A stretch of DNA of 5,604 nucleotides from an uncultured Collinsella sp. (GCA_958403205.1 CATXWM010000062.1:1-5604); one strand, 5' to 3'; positions 1 through 4,585 are shown, numbered from the stretch's first letter. Notes: a model not told the origin generated them from the letters alone. A program made the numbers and translations.

Positions 1-36
1 AGATTGACAGGCTTGAGTACGAGTACGGCCTCATGA
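1..36. repeat. Terminal overlap, left copy (circle junction)
   Basis: These 36 bases are identical to the last 36 of the window (5569-5604). The shared sequence lies inside one antitoxin reading frame that becomes complete only when the two ends are joined. The duplication is therefore best read as an assembly overlap of a circular molecule of 5568 bp, not as a biological terminal repeat. Confidence 0.93.
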
Positions 37-119
37 AGAAGGTCGAGGACTTTCGCGCTGGTAGGCTTGAGACCGTGACGCTGGACGAGCTGGAGGAAAG
101 CCTTGGCCTGGCGGATTGA
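1..119 (+). CDS. RelB-type antitoxin, C-terminal part (gene continues from 5451)
   Basis: This is the 3' part of the antitoxin gene that begins at 5451. The reading frame uses codons starting at base 3 and ends with TGA at 117-119. Across the junction the whole protein is 78 residues. This part carries an acidic helix (about residues 41-58, with LEYEYGLMKKVEDF) and a tail with TVTLDELEESLGL. In RelB-like proteins this C-terminal region wraps around and neutralises the toxin. The gene overlaps the toxin gene by 17 nt, which implies translational coupling. The GGAGG that serves as the toxin's ribosome binding site (92-96) lies inside this gene. The assignment to the RelB/ribbon-helix-helix antitoxin class rests on the N-terminal DNA-binding fold and the RelE neighbour; I cannot name the exact subfamily. 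Confidence 0.88.
   Translation, partial: IDRLEYEYGLMKKVEDFRAGRLETVTLDELEESLGLAD
92..96 (+). promoter_or_regulatory. Ribosome binding site that sets the toxin start
   Basis: GGAGG lies 6 nt before the TTG at 103, the right distance for initiation. No ATG or GTG in the toxin frame lies near it. The site therefore decides in favour of the unusual TTG start. Confidence 0.75.
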
Positions 120-375
120 GATTGACAAGGACGTCCAGCGTTCGATGAGGAAGCTGGACAGGCAGATTGCCAAGAGAATCGTGGCGAAGCTGCGCGAGAT
201 TTCGCAGCTCGAAGACCCTAGGAGCATGGGCAAGGGCTTGACCGAGAACAAGTCGGGTCTCTGGCGCTACAGGGTCGGAGACTATCGAATCGTTGTCGAT
301 ATCGAGGACGATGTTCTCGTCATTCTTGTTGTCGATGTTGACCATCGAAGCAGGGTCTACAGGACGAGAAGGTAA
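103..375 (+). CDS. RelE-family toxin (mRNA interferase)
   Basis: This is a 90-residue basic protein of the RelE/ParE superfamily, the toxin of a type II pair. RelE toxins bind the ribosomal A site and cut mRNA during translation; the RelB partner blocks them and represses the operon. What is visible: an N-terminal strand (AWRIEID), two helices rich in Lys and Arg (residues 10-36), the family core LWRYRVGDYRIVVDIEDD (53-70), a hydrophobic strand VLVILVVDV (71-79), and the C-terminal HRSRVYRTRR (81-90) with the His, Arg and Tyr residues typical of RelE. Length is normal. The start is TTG at 103, chosen because GGAGG sits 6 nt upstream. The gene overlaps the antitoxin stop by 17 nt. The core reads more like RelE than the gyrase-targeting ParE, but sequence alone does not fully separate them. 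Confidence 0.93.
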   Translation: MAWRIEIDKDVQRSMRKLDRQIAKRIVAKLREISQLEDPRSMGKGLTENKSGLWRYRVGDYRIVVDIEDDVLVILVVDVDHRSRVYRTRR

Positions 376-418
376 TAAAAAAGCCCCAGCAAGCTTGGCG
401 GCAGCTGTAAAAAAACCT

Positions 419-448
419 ATTGATAATATAACGGACGGGGGAAAGGGG
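419..448 (+). repeat. 30-bp direct repeat, copy 1 (iteron-like)
   Basis: This copy begins ATTGATAATATAACGGACGG and ends GGGAAAGGGG, and it is identical to 495-524. The period is 76 bp. Similarity extends beyond the exact core: both copies are preceded by TGTAAAA (406-412 and 481-487) and followed by a GGGAGCCT element. The location beside the replication gene suggests an iteron, a binding site for the initiator. Two copies is few, so a regulatory duplication is also possible. Confidence 0.8.
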
Positions 449-471
449 CTTCCGAGGGAGCCTTTTCTTTT
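447..471 (+). terminator. Likely rho-independent terminator after the toxin gene
   Basis: GGCTTC (447-452) pairs with GGAGCC (457-462), with one T·G pair and a CGAG loop, and is followed directly by TTTTCTTTT (463-471). It is the first good stop signal downstream of the toxin and overlaps the last two bases of the first 30-bp repeat. Confidence 0.45.
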
Positions 472-494
472 GGCTCTAGGTGTAAAATAATGAC

Positions 495-524
495 ATTGAT
501 AATATAACGGACGGGGGAAAGGGG
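495..524 (+). repeat. 30-bp direct repeat, copy 2 (iteron-like)
   Basis: All 30 bases match 419-448. The flank after this copy has diverged (GCCGGGGGAGCCTCTG), so the T-rich terminator tail seen after copy 1 is absent here. The part conserved between the two copies is thus the core rather than the hairpin. Confidence 0.8.
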
Positions 525-551
525 GCCGGGGGAGCCTCTGGGGCACCCATC

Positions 552-615
552 GGATTGTGGGTAACCCTTGGTTGATTCTCGGTCGGGTGAGACTGTGGGG
601 GGTTATCCACAATCC
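552..615. repeat. 16-bp inverted repeat containing DnaA-box-like sites
   Basis: The left arm GGATTGTGGGTAACCC (552-567) and the right arm GGGTTATCCACAATCC (600-615) are inverted copies with one mismatch in 16. The right arm contains TTATCCACA (603-611), the consensus DnaA box. The left arm contains TTACCCACA read on the minus strand (556-564), one base off consensus. The spacer is 32 bp. This fits a DnaA-assisted origin. Confidence 0.7.
603..611 (+). promoter_or_regulatory. DnaA box (perfect consensus)
   Basis: TTATCCACA matches the strict bacterial DnaA-binding consensus. It lies between the direct repeats and the replication gene. A single 9-mer can occur by chance, but the inverted partner at 556-564 makes a functional site more likely. 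Confidence 0.6.
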
Positions 616-735
616 TTTGTTTTTCCCTCTTCTTATTGATCAATCAGATGGTCGTAAACCCTGGATCATCAGCTGTGCGTGAGCTTGGTTTGGTAACAGC
701 AGGAAGCTTTTCTTTTTTGCTTCTTTTTTCTTTTA

Positions 736-749
736 AGAGGAGAGGTGAT
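736..749 (+). promoter_or_regulatory. Ribosome binding site deciding the rep start
   Basis: AGAGGAGAGGTGAT resembles the 16S tail complement AGGAGGTGAT in two overlapping registers. Its AGGTGAT part ends 4 nt before ATG 754. The in-frame GTG at 745-747 lies within this site, so it is unlikely to be the start. Confidence 0.6.
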
Positions 750-753
750 TCGC

Positions 754-2187
754 ATGACTTTGTGGGTTTCGATGGAAAGCCCTTTCCTTCTGCCGCCGTC
801 AAGGGAGGGCTTTGACGGAGTCCCCGACATCCTCCCCATCGGTCCCCACCTTCGGTTCCTCAATGACGGCTTTGAGGAGCTTCACCCGCGTGAGTTCTAC
901 CGGGCTTTGTTCCCTGTTGGGGAACTTGATAGGGAAGGGGAGTTCAATAAGGGCAGGTACACCGCCATTGCTGTGCGCGTGAAAAGCAACGGCAAAGTTT
1001 GCAGGTACAGCGTCTGCGACGATCTTTACGTGATTGACGAGCTGAAGGAATGCGACGACTTTTGCGTCATGTCGCCCGTTTCGTATGCCGGCAAAAGCCA
1101 GCGCCAGGCGAACGCCCGCAAGCTCTATGCTGTGGTTTTCGATCTTGACGGCCTGATGACCACTGACGATGGACGGTCGAAGAGCCTGATAAACCTTTTC
1201 AGCCACATTGAGCTTGGCCTTCTACCGAAACCGAGCCATATCGTGTTCTCCGGCACTGGAGTTCACCTGTATTACATGCTGGAGAAGCCGCTTCCGCTGT
1301 TCGCGAATGTCTTGAAAAGCTTGCAGAACTACCGAACGTGCTTAGTCCCGAAAATCTGGAATCCGTATATATCCTCTCTTTCCGAAAAGCCTCAATACGA
1401 GAGCGTGACGCAGGGCTTCCGTATGGTTGGAACCATCGCGAAGAGCGGACGCACGGTTCGCGCCTTCGAGGTCGGGGACAAGGTAAGCGTTGAGTATCTG
1501 AATCAGTTTGCCGACCCTGGCTTTGAGATAGCTGATGTTAAGTACACCTCCGAAACGCCGAAGTCTGTTGCAAAGGAGAAATGGCCGAAGTGGTACCAGT
1601 CGCGCATAGTCGATGGCAACCCCCGTGGTTCCTGGGTCGTCAAGCGCGACCTTTACGACTGGTGGAAACGCAAAATCGAGTCGGGAGCCACTGTCGGGCA
1701 TCGGTATTTCTGCGTTATGGCCCTGGCCGTGTACGCCAGGAAATGCGTGGTTCCGTACGAAGAGCTCGAGCAGGATGCGCTGCATCTTGTTCCGTTCTTG
1801 AATGCATTGGACAAAACGGGTTCGCAGCCGTTTACGGCCGAGGATGTCGTGAAGGCTCTGGAAGCATATGATGCGAGTTATTTGACCTTCCCCCGCCACA
1901 CAATTGAGGAGCTTACGGGGGTTGAGATCCCGCCGAATAAAAGAAACGGACGCACTCGTGAAGCTCACATGAAGAGGGTCAACGCGATGATCGATTTCGA
2001 TATATCCATGGGAGAAGATGACGTTCGATACCACGGCGGCGCTCCAACTAAGAAGGACCTCATTAAGTCGTATGCCGCCGAGCATCCGGAGGCGAATCAC
2101 AGCGAGATAGCTCGGGCGCTTGGCGTTAGCCGTCCCACCGTCATCAAGTGGCTTAAAGATGATGAGCAGGCTTCGCCTGCTGATTGA
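754..2187 (+). CDS. Plasmid replication protein with primase-like (AEP/PrimPol-type) domain and C-terminal HTH
   Basis: This 477-residue protein probably starts and primes plasmid replication. Residue numbers here count from the ATG at 754. The first half resembles the archaeo-eukaryotic primase fold: the acidic metal-binding motif FDLDG (129-133), the SGTGVHLYYML motif with its His (166-176; His171), and a later Arg motif QGFRMVGT (220-227). The middle (about 310-400) runs VGHRYFCVMALAVYARK, then YLTFPRHTIEELTG and IPPNKRNGR. I recognise this pattern from replication proteins of gut Bacillota and Actinomycetota mobile elements. The C-terminus (about 432-468) is a helix-turn-helix: SEIARALGVSRPTVIKWLK. 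I chose ATG 754 because AGAGGAGAGGTGAT at 736-749 is a ribosome binding site well placed for it; a GTG at 745 lies inside that site. No rolling-circle Rep motifs are seen. Primase activity itself is inferred. Confidence 0.82.
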   Translation: MTLWVSMESPFLLPPSREGFDGVPDILPIGPHLRFLNDGFEELHPREFYRALFPVGELDREGEFNKGRYTAIAVRVKSNGKVCRYSVCDDLYVIDELKECDDFCVMSPVSYAGKSQRQANARKLYAVVFDLDGLMTTDDGRSKSLINLFSHIELGLLPKPSHIVFSGTGVHLYYMLEKPLPLFANVLKSLQNYRTCLVPKIWNPYISSLSEKPQYESVTQGFRMVGTIAKSGRTVRAFEVGDKVSVEYLNQFADPGFEIADVKYTSETPKSVAKEKWPKWYQSRIVDGNPRGSWVVKRDLYDWWKRKIESGATVGHRYFCVMALAVYARKCVVPYEELEQDALHLVPFLNALDKTGSQPFTAEDVVKALEAYDASYLTFPRHTIEELTGVEIPPNKRNGRTREAHMKRVNAMIDFDISMGEDDVRYHGGAPTKKDLIKSYAAEHPEANHSEIARALGVSRPTVIKWLKDDEQASPAD

Positions 2188-2192
2188 TTTTT
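2165..2192 (+). terminator. Terminator-like hairpin built into the end of rep
   Basis: AGCAGGC (2165-2171) pairs perfectly with GCCTGCT (2175-2181) around a TTC loop. TTTTT follows at 2188-2192, right after the stop codon. The last codons of rep (Gln-Ala-Ser-Pro-Ala) encode the stem. The 6-nt gap between stem and T run makes it weaker than a textbook terminator. Confidence 0.5.
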
Positions 2193-2269
2193 CGGTTTAA
2201 GGGAAATGGGAACGAAAGGATCGTGAATAACTGCCCACAGTGGCGCACCCCTTGCGGCATCCTTTGCAG

Positions 2270-2281
2270 TTACCCACAATC
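2270..2281 (+). promoter_or_regulatory. Third copy of the DnaA-box-like motif, downstream of rep
   Basis: TTACCCACAATC is the exact reverse complement of 553-564 in the origin and differs by one base from 603-614. A weaker relative, ACTGCCCACAGT, lies at 2230-2241. The shared 12-mer links the two ends of the rep gene and could bind DnaA or the Rep helix-turn-helix. Confidence 0.45.
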
Positions 2282-2323
2282 GCCTGCCGGAACCAGCGGC
2301 CTGGTTCCGGCAGGCGTCGTTTT
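2281..2323 (+). terminator. Strong rho-independent terminator
   Basis: The arms at 2281-2296 (CGCCTGCCGGAACCAG) and 2301-2316 pair perfectly over 16 bp around a CGGC loop. TCGTTTT follows. This is the best terminator in the window and would end rep transcription before it reaches the transfer region. Confidence 0.85.
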
Positions 2324-2340
2324 CAAAGCCCCTTTGAAAA
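2320..2340. repeat. Perfect 9-bp inverted repeat (TTTTCAAAG / CTTTGAAAA)
   Basis: The arms 2320-2328 and 2332-2340 pair perfectly around CCC. On the minus strand the right flank also gives a T-rich 3' end, so the structure could act as a terminator in either direction and shares its first T residues with the tail of the preceding terminator. Confidence 0.6.
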
Positions 2341-2397
2341 CCTTGCTGCAACGGAACACTTCCCCGGAGTCCCGATCCCGACCCTAGAGGGGGAGTT

Positions 2398-2419
2398 TGA
2401 GGGGGCTTGCCCCCCCTCA
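2398..2419. repeat. GC hairpin TGAGGGGG / CCCCCTCA
   Basis: The arms at 2398-2405 and 2412-2419 pair over 8 bp around a 6-nt loop. A second GAGGGGG lies just upstream at 2387-2393. G/C hairpins of this kind sit upstream of many MOBV transfer genes; the role here is unknown. Confidence 0.55.
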
Positions 2420-2446
2420 TGCGAGCGCCGCCGCGAGCTGCGCCAA

Positions 2447-2466
2447 GCACTATACCCGTATGGTGC
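2447..2466. promoter_or_regulatory. Near-palindrome, possible operator upstream of mob
   Basis: GCACTATACCCGTATGGTGC matches its own reverse complement at 8 of 10 positions per half. The centre is too tight for a good RNA hairpin, so a dimeric protein site is more likely than a terminator. Its position before mob suggests control of the relaxase gene, but no binding protein can be named. Confidence 0.3.
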
Positions 2467-2510
2467 GCGGAGCGAATCTCGACCGCTTGGAGGATTCGCG
2501 GAGACGGGGT

Positions 2511-2527
2511 GCAGGGGTGTCCCCTGC
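2511..2527. repeat. 7-bp hairpin GCAGGGG / CCCCTGC upstream of oriT
   Basis: The arms 2511-2517 and 2521-2527 pair perfectly around TGT. A further 7-bp stem, GCGAATC (2472-2478) with GATTCGC (2493-2499), lies just before it. Both extend the fold-back zone leading into oriT. Confidence 0.5.
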
Positions 2528-2531
2528 CACA

Positions 2532-2583
2532 CCTTTTGCTCTGGCAAAAGGGTAGTGTGTTACCCTTTTATCCTAAAGGGTAA
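2532..2583 (+). other. oriT: Origin of transfer (MOBV-type oriT) with nick site between 2559 and 2560
   Basis: TAGTGTG/TTA (2553-2562) equals the nick sequence known for pMV158-type MOBV plasmids, where the relaxase cuts after the last G. Three inverted repeats overlap it: CCTTTTGC / GCAAAAGG (2532-2539 and 2544-2551, loop TCTG), AAAAGGGTA / TACCCTTTT (2546-2554 and 2561-2569, the nick in its loop), and TTACCCTTT / AAAGGGTAA (2560-2568 and 2575-2583). They share arms, so only some can form at once, the same arrangement as in the pMV158 oriT. The relaxase gene begins 17 nt further on. The sequence shows the motif and hairpins directly; the cut position is carried over from the family. Confidence 0.93.
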
Positions 2584-2600
2584 GCGCTCGGAGGCATGTC

Positions 2601-3734
2601 ATGGGTTACGGAATCATTCGCGTCCAGAAGGTCAAGGCACCCGCTGCCGGGTCGATGCAGTACCACAACGACAGGGTGCCGGGGCAACATAGCAACGAGG
2701 ACATCGACTATGGGAAGTCGAACCTCAACAAGGAGTACATTGAGCACGGAAGCTACCGCGCCGAGGTGAACGACCGCATCGAGCGGTTTAGGGAATCTAC
2801 CCGCAAGGTACGCAAGGATGCCGTGGTTCTGGCGGAAGGTGTCGCCACCGCATCGCCAGAGTTCTTCGAGGGCAAATCGTGCGATGAGGTCATGGCTTAC
2901 TTCGATGACGTTTTCGAGTTCTGCAAGGCCGAGTTCGGCGAGCGGAACCTCGTGCATTTCACGGTTCACATGGACGAGACCACGCCGCACGCGCACTTCG
3001 GCTTCACGCCGATTAAGGACGGCACGCTCTCATGGAAAAACTATTTTGATGGGCGGGACGCGCTTCGTGATTTCCAGAACCGCTACTTCGAGCGCGTGGG
3101 CAAGTCTTGGGGCTTGGAGCGCGGCGAGACTGGAAGCGGGCGCACGCACAAGACCACGCAGGAGATGAAGCGCGAAGCCGAGCGCGAAATCAAGGAGCTG
3201 GACAAGCGGAAGGAGTGCCTTCGGCAACGAACGGAAGCGGAAGCAGCAGAGGTTGCAGGTCTTGACCGGGCAATCGCGGAAGCCGAGCTTCAACCCGCTC
3301 GGCAGACGCTCGGAGAGAGCGCTAGAACGCTCTTCAAGGCTCGCGGGGATGCAGACCGAGAAGGAAGCCTTGGAAGCGAGATTGAGGGCCTTAGAAGCCG
3401 AATCGGCGAGCTTGAGCAAGCAAATCATGGAGCGAGAGAGCGAGTGGCGGAGCTTGACCGAAAGCTGCCTGGATTACGAGACCGCTGCGAGCGAGCTAGA
3501 ACGCGATTTGAAGGTGTTGAGCTACGAGTGAGGGAGGCTGTCGGGCGCTTGCGCGAGGTGCCGAACACGCTGAGCGAGTGGGCATTAGGCATAGCCAACA
3601 GGTTGGGGAAGAGGATGTATGACCCCAGCTCGCTCGATCACCTGATGCGGCAGGCGCGGGACGCTTCGAGGGCGCTGGAGCACGGAAGGGAAGCGCCGCG
3701 AAGGAACCTCGGCAGGAACGATAGTGCTCGATAG
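2601..3734 (+). CDS. mob: MOBV-family relaxase (Pre/Mob plasmid mobilization protein)
   Basis: The relaxase nicks oriT on one strand, stays joined to the 5' end and leads that strand into a recipient through a conjugation channel made by another element. The N-terminal MGYGIIRVQKVKA block is a family signature. QYHNDR places a His at residue 22, the position of the catalytic His in MobM of pMV158. TVHMDETTPHAHFGF (121-135) supplies the HxDE and PHxH metal ligands (His123, Asp125, Glu126, His130, His132). Residues 190-320 are a charged coiled coil, and the tail has PNTLSEWALGIANRLGK. The length of 377 is somewhat short for the family. The start is ATG 2601, with GGAGG at 2590-2594. Oddity: from about 3345 to 3531 this frame uses many CGA, AGA and GGA codons, while the next frame reads as a clean coiled coil (see findings). 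Confidence 0.94.
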   Translation: MGYGIIRVQKVKAPAAGSMQYHNDRVPGQHSNEDIDYGKSNLNKEYIEHGSYRAEVNDRIERFRESTRKVRKDAVVLAEGVATASPEFFEGKSCDEVMAYFDDVFEFCKAEFGERNLVHFTVHMDETTPHAHFGFTPIKDGTLSWKNYFDGRDALRDFQNRYFERVGKSWGLERGETGSGRTHKTTQEMKREAEREIKELDKRKECLRQRTEAEAAEVAGLDRAIAEAELQPARQTLGESARTLFKARGDADREGSLGSEIEGLRSRIGELEQANHGARERVAELDRKLPGLRDRCERARTRFEGVELRVREAVGRLREVPNTLSEWALGIANRLGKRMYDPSSLDHLMRQARDASRALEHGREAPRRNLGRNDSAR

Positions 3735-3786
3735 ATACGCTCGCTTCGCTCACTGATAAACAGGTGCTTTGGGAAGGCGATGAAGC

Positions 3787-4092
3787 ATGGCAAAGAAAGC
3801 TGACGGGCCGTTTATCGCGGTAGCGGTCGAGATTCCGGAAGATGCCCCTACGGACTGTGTTCCCGGTGTGATGGGCGTTCTGGAAGTTTGGGAATCAGAG
3901 CGGAAGTGGCCCGGCAAAAGAGGTGCTTTCTTCTGCTACCCACCAAATAGGTATTTCAAAACAAGCTTCTCTTACGACCTGACTATGAGCGACGGAATCG
4001 CTTCTTTCGAGAAAGAGGGACGTTGCTATCGGTTCGAAATCGTGGAACCTGTCTCCAGTATGGGGAAACAGGATATATTGAGGTTGGTTTAA
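3787..4092 (+). CDS. Unrecognised 101-residue protein
   Basis: I do not recognise this protein. It has no signal peptide, membrane segment or known catalytic motif. Visible features are a β-rich N-terminus (FIAVAVEIPED, residues 9-19), a middle segment with GVLEVWESERKWPGKRGAFF (30-49), several aromatic residues in YPPNRYFKTSFSY (51-63), and a C-terminal strand CYRFEIVEP (79-87). It looks like a small soluble β-rich domain. GGGAAGG (3771-3777) is an adequate ribosome binding site 9 nt before the ATG. The gene follows mob by 52 nt and may be read with it. The DNA is visibly less GC-rich than mob, a hint of a separate origin. The predicted start is fairly safe because an upstream ATG at 3780 in another frame stops after seven codons. 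Probably a real gene; function unknown. Confidence 0.7.
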   Translation: MAKKADGPFIAVAVEIPEDAPTDCVPGVMGVLEVWESERKWPGKRGAFFCYPPNRYFKTSFSYDLTMSDGIASFEKEGRCYRFEIVEPVSSMGKQDILRLV

Positions 4093-4113
4093 GGCTATGA
4101 CCTGGTGTAATAC
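4084..4113 (+). promoter_or_regulatory. Candidate promoter for the RHH/phosphoesterase operon
   Basis: TTGGTT (4084-4089) and TAATAC (4108-4113) resemble -35 and -10 boxes with an 18-bp gap. The -10 box sits inside the TGTAATACAG sequence shared with the toxin-antitoxin promoter. Both boxes deviate from consensus, so the assignment is tentative. Confidence 0.33.
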
Positions 4114-4178
4114 AGAATAACTACTGTTGTAGACGAATAGTATTACCATTGTAGTCATTTGTAGTTGCCCTGTATTCC
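4106..4178. promoter_or_regulatory. Operator-like repeat cluster upstream of the RHH gene
   Basis: The 99-bp gap holds an AT-rich cluster. TTGTAG occurs at 4127-4132, 4149-4154 and 4159-4164; the last two form a tandem CATTGTAGT / CATTTGTAGT (4147-4165) about one helical turn apart. GTAATAC (4107-4113) is inverted as GTATTAC (4140-4146), and AATACAG (4109-4115) is inverted as CTGTATT (4169-4175). Short repeats at helical spacing are typical binding sites of ribbon-helix-helix repressors, so autoregulation by the next gene is likely. Confidence 0.5.
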
Positions 4179-4191
4179 AGGAGGTCAGCGC

Positions 4192-4578
4192 GTGGAATCG
4201 GAGAAGAAGCCAACCCCTATCTCTTTTCGGCCGAAAGAACGGGAGCTTGAGCAGATAAGGCTCATACAGGAGCGAAAGGGATGCAGCCAAGCGGGTGCTA
4301 TCCGATTCGCCCTCGATGCGGCTTGCGAAGCCTTGGAGCCGAAGGGGGAGCCGCAGCCGGATGCGGACTGGAAAGCCCTCTATTTCAACGAGAAGGAACT
4401 CAACGAATCGCTCTCTAGCCGCCTTATGGAGCTATCGGAGAAGGTTGCGGACAGCCTACAGGCCGCGCAGGTGCTACATGGGGCCGCTGTGGCCGAGTCT
4501 AAGGCGCTTGAGAGCGAAGAAGCTAAGGAAACACGTAAAAGCCTTTGGGGGCGCTTGAAAGCCGCCTGGAAGGGTTGA
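4192..4578 (+). CDS. Ribbon-helix-helix DNA-binding protein with coiled-coil tail
   Basis: This is a 128-residue protein. Residues 8-14 (TPISFRP) can form the DNA-contacting strand, followed by helix A (KERELEQIRLIQERKG, 15-30) and helix B (SQAGAIRFALDAACEAL, 32-48), the ribbon-helix-helix pattern of CopG/Arc/MobC-type proteins. A Pro-rich linker (50-56) leads to a coiled coil rich in Glu, Ala, Leu and Ser (about 66-112) and a basic amphipathic end (KSLWGRLKAAWKG, 116-128). I chose the GTG at 4192 because AGGAGGT (4179-4185) sits 6 nt before it; an in-frame TTG at 4165 has no such site. The phosphoesterase gene starts 7 nt after its stop. It may repress its own operon at the upstream repeats. 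It could instead be a mobilization accessory or copy-control protein; the sequence cannot decide. Confidence 0.78.
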   Translation: MESEKKPTPISFRPKERELEQIRLIQERKGCSQAGAIRFALDAACEALEPKGEPQPDADWKALYFNEKELNESLSSRLMELSEKVADSLQAAQVLHGAAVAESKALESEEAKETRKSLWGRLKAAWKG

Positions 4579-4585
4579 TGCAGCG

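Larger units (their letters stand above)
376..753. other. Probable replication origin region (non-coding, upstream of the initiator)
   Basis: No convincing gene lies here. The stretch holds two exact copies of a 30-bp sequence (419-448 and 495-524), a terminator-like hairpin (447-471), a 16-bp inverted repeat with DnaA-box-like sites in both arms (552-567 and 600-615), a perfect 10-bp palindrome ATTGATCAAT (635-644) and pyrimidine-rich tracts (615-634 and 708-734). Direct repeats, DnaA boxes and AT-rich or pyrimidine-rich DNA just upstream of a replication gene are what a theta-type plasmid origin usually shows. The calling of this region as oriV is inference from that layout. Confidence 0.62.
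2188..2600. other. Non-coding, hairpin-rich region between rep and mob, ending in oriT
   Basis: No gene with a credible start and codon use is present in these 413 bases. The stretch holds DnaA-box-like sequences (2231-2239 and 2270-2278), a strong terminator (2281-2323), an adjacent AT-rich hairpin (2320-2340), a G/C hairpin (2398-2419), a near-palindrome (2447-2466), two more hairpins (2472-2499 and 2511-2527), and the oriT cluster (2532-2583). Such crowding of fold-back DNA before a relaxase gene is usual for transfer origins, where the DNA is handled as a single strand. Confidence 0.75.

Noticed and set aside
1..36. Terminal repeats of a transposon or integrated element
   Set aside because: The repeat lies inside one gene that is whole only in the circle, and no transposase or integrase is present. 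Assembly overlap explains it fully.
419..524. CRISPR array
   Set aside because: There are only two copies of the 30-bp repeat, with a single 46-bp spacer and no cas genes. Their place before rep fits iterons or regulatory repeats better.
31..612. Long minus-strand open frame across the toxin and origin repeats
   Set aside because: It runs antisense to the well-supported RelE gene, then through non-coding repeats, has a Pro- and Arg-rich low-complexity product and no recognisable domain.
745..753. GTG at 745 as the start of rep
   Set aside because: The GTG is part of the ribosome binding site AGAGGAGAGGTGAT. The ATG at 754 is correctly spaced from it.
1342..2100. 252-codon minus-strand frame inside rep
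   Set aside because: It mirrors a gene with clear primase and helix-turn-helix motifs on the + strand. Its product resembles no family and its existence follows from the base composition of rep.
2240..2692. 150-codon + strand frame through the rep-mob gap
   Set aside because: It passes through terminator and oriT hairpins, overlaps the start of mob, lacks a good ribosome binding site and gives a low-complexity product.
2601..3734. Integrase or recombinase, as the historic name 'plasmid recombination enzyme' suggests
   Set aside because: The HxDE...PHxH motif, His22 and the adjacent nick site identify a MOBV relaxase; no tyrosine or serine recombinase motifs are present.
4165..4191. TTG at 4165 as the start of the RHH protein
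   Set aside because: This would place AGGAGGT inside the coding region and leave the TTG without a ribosome binding site. The GTG at 4192 lies 6 nt after AGGAGGT.
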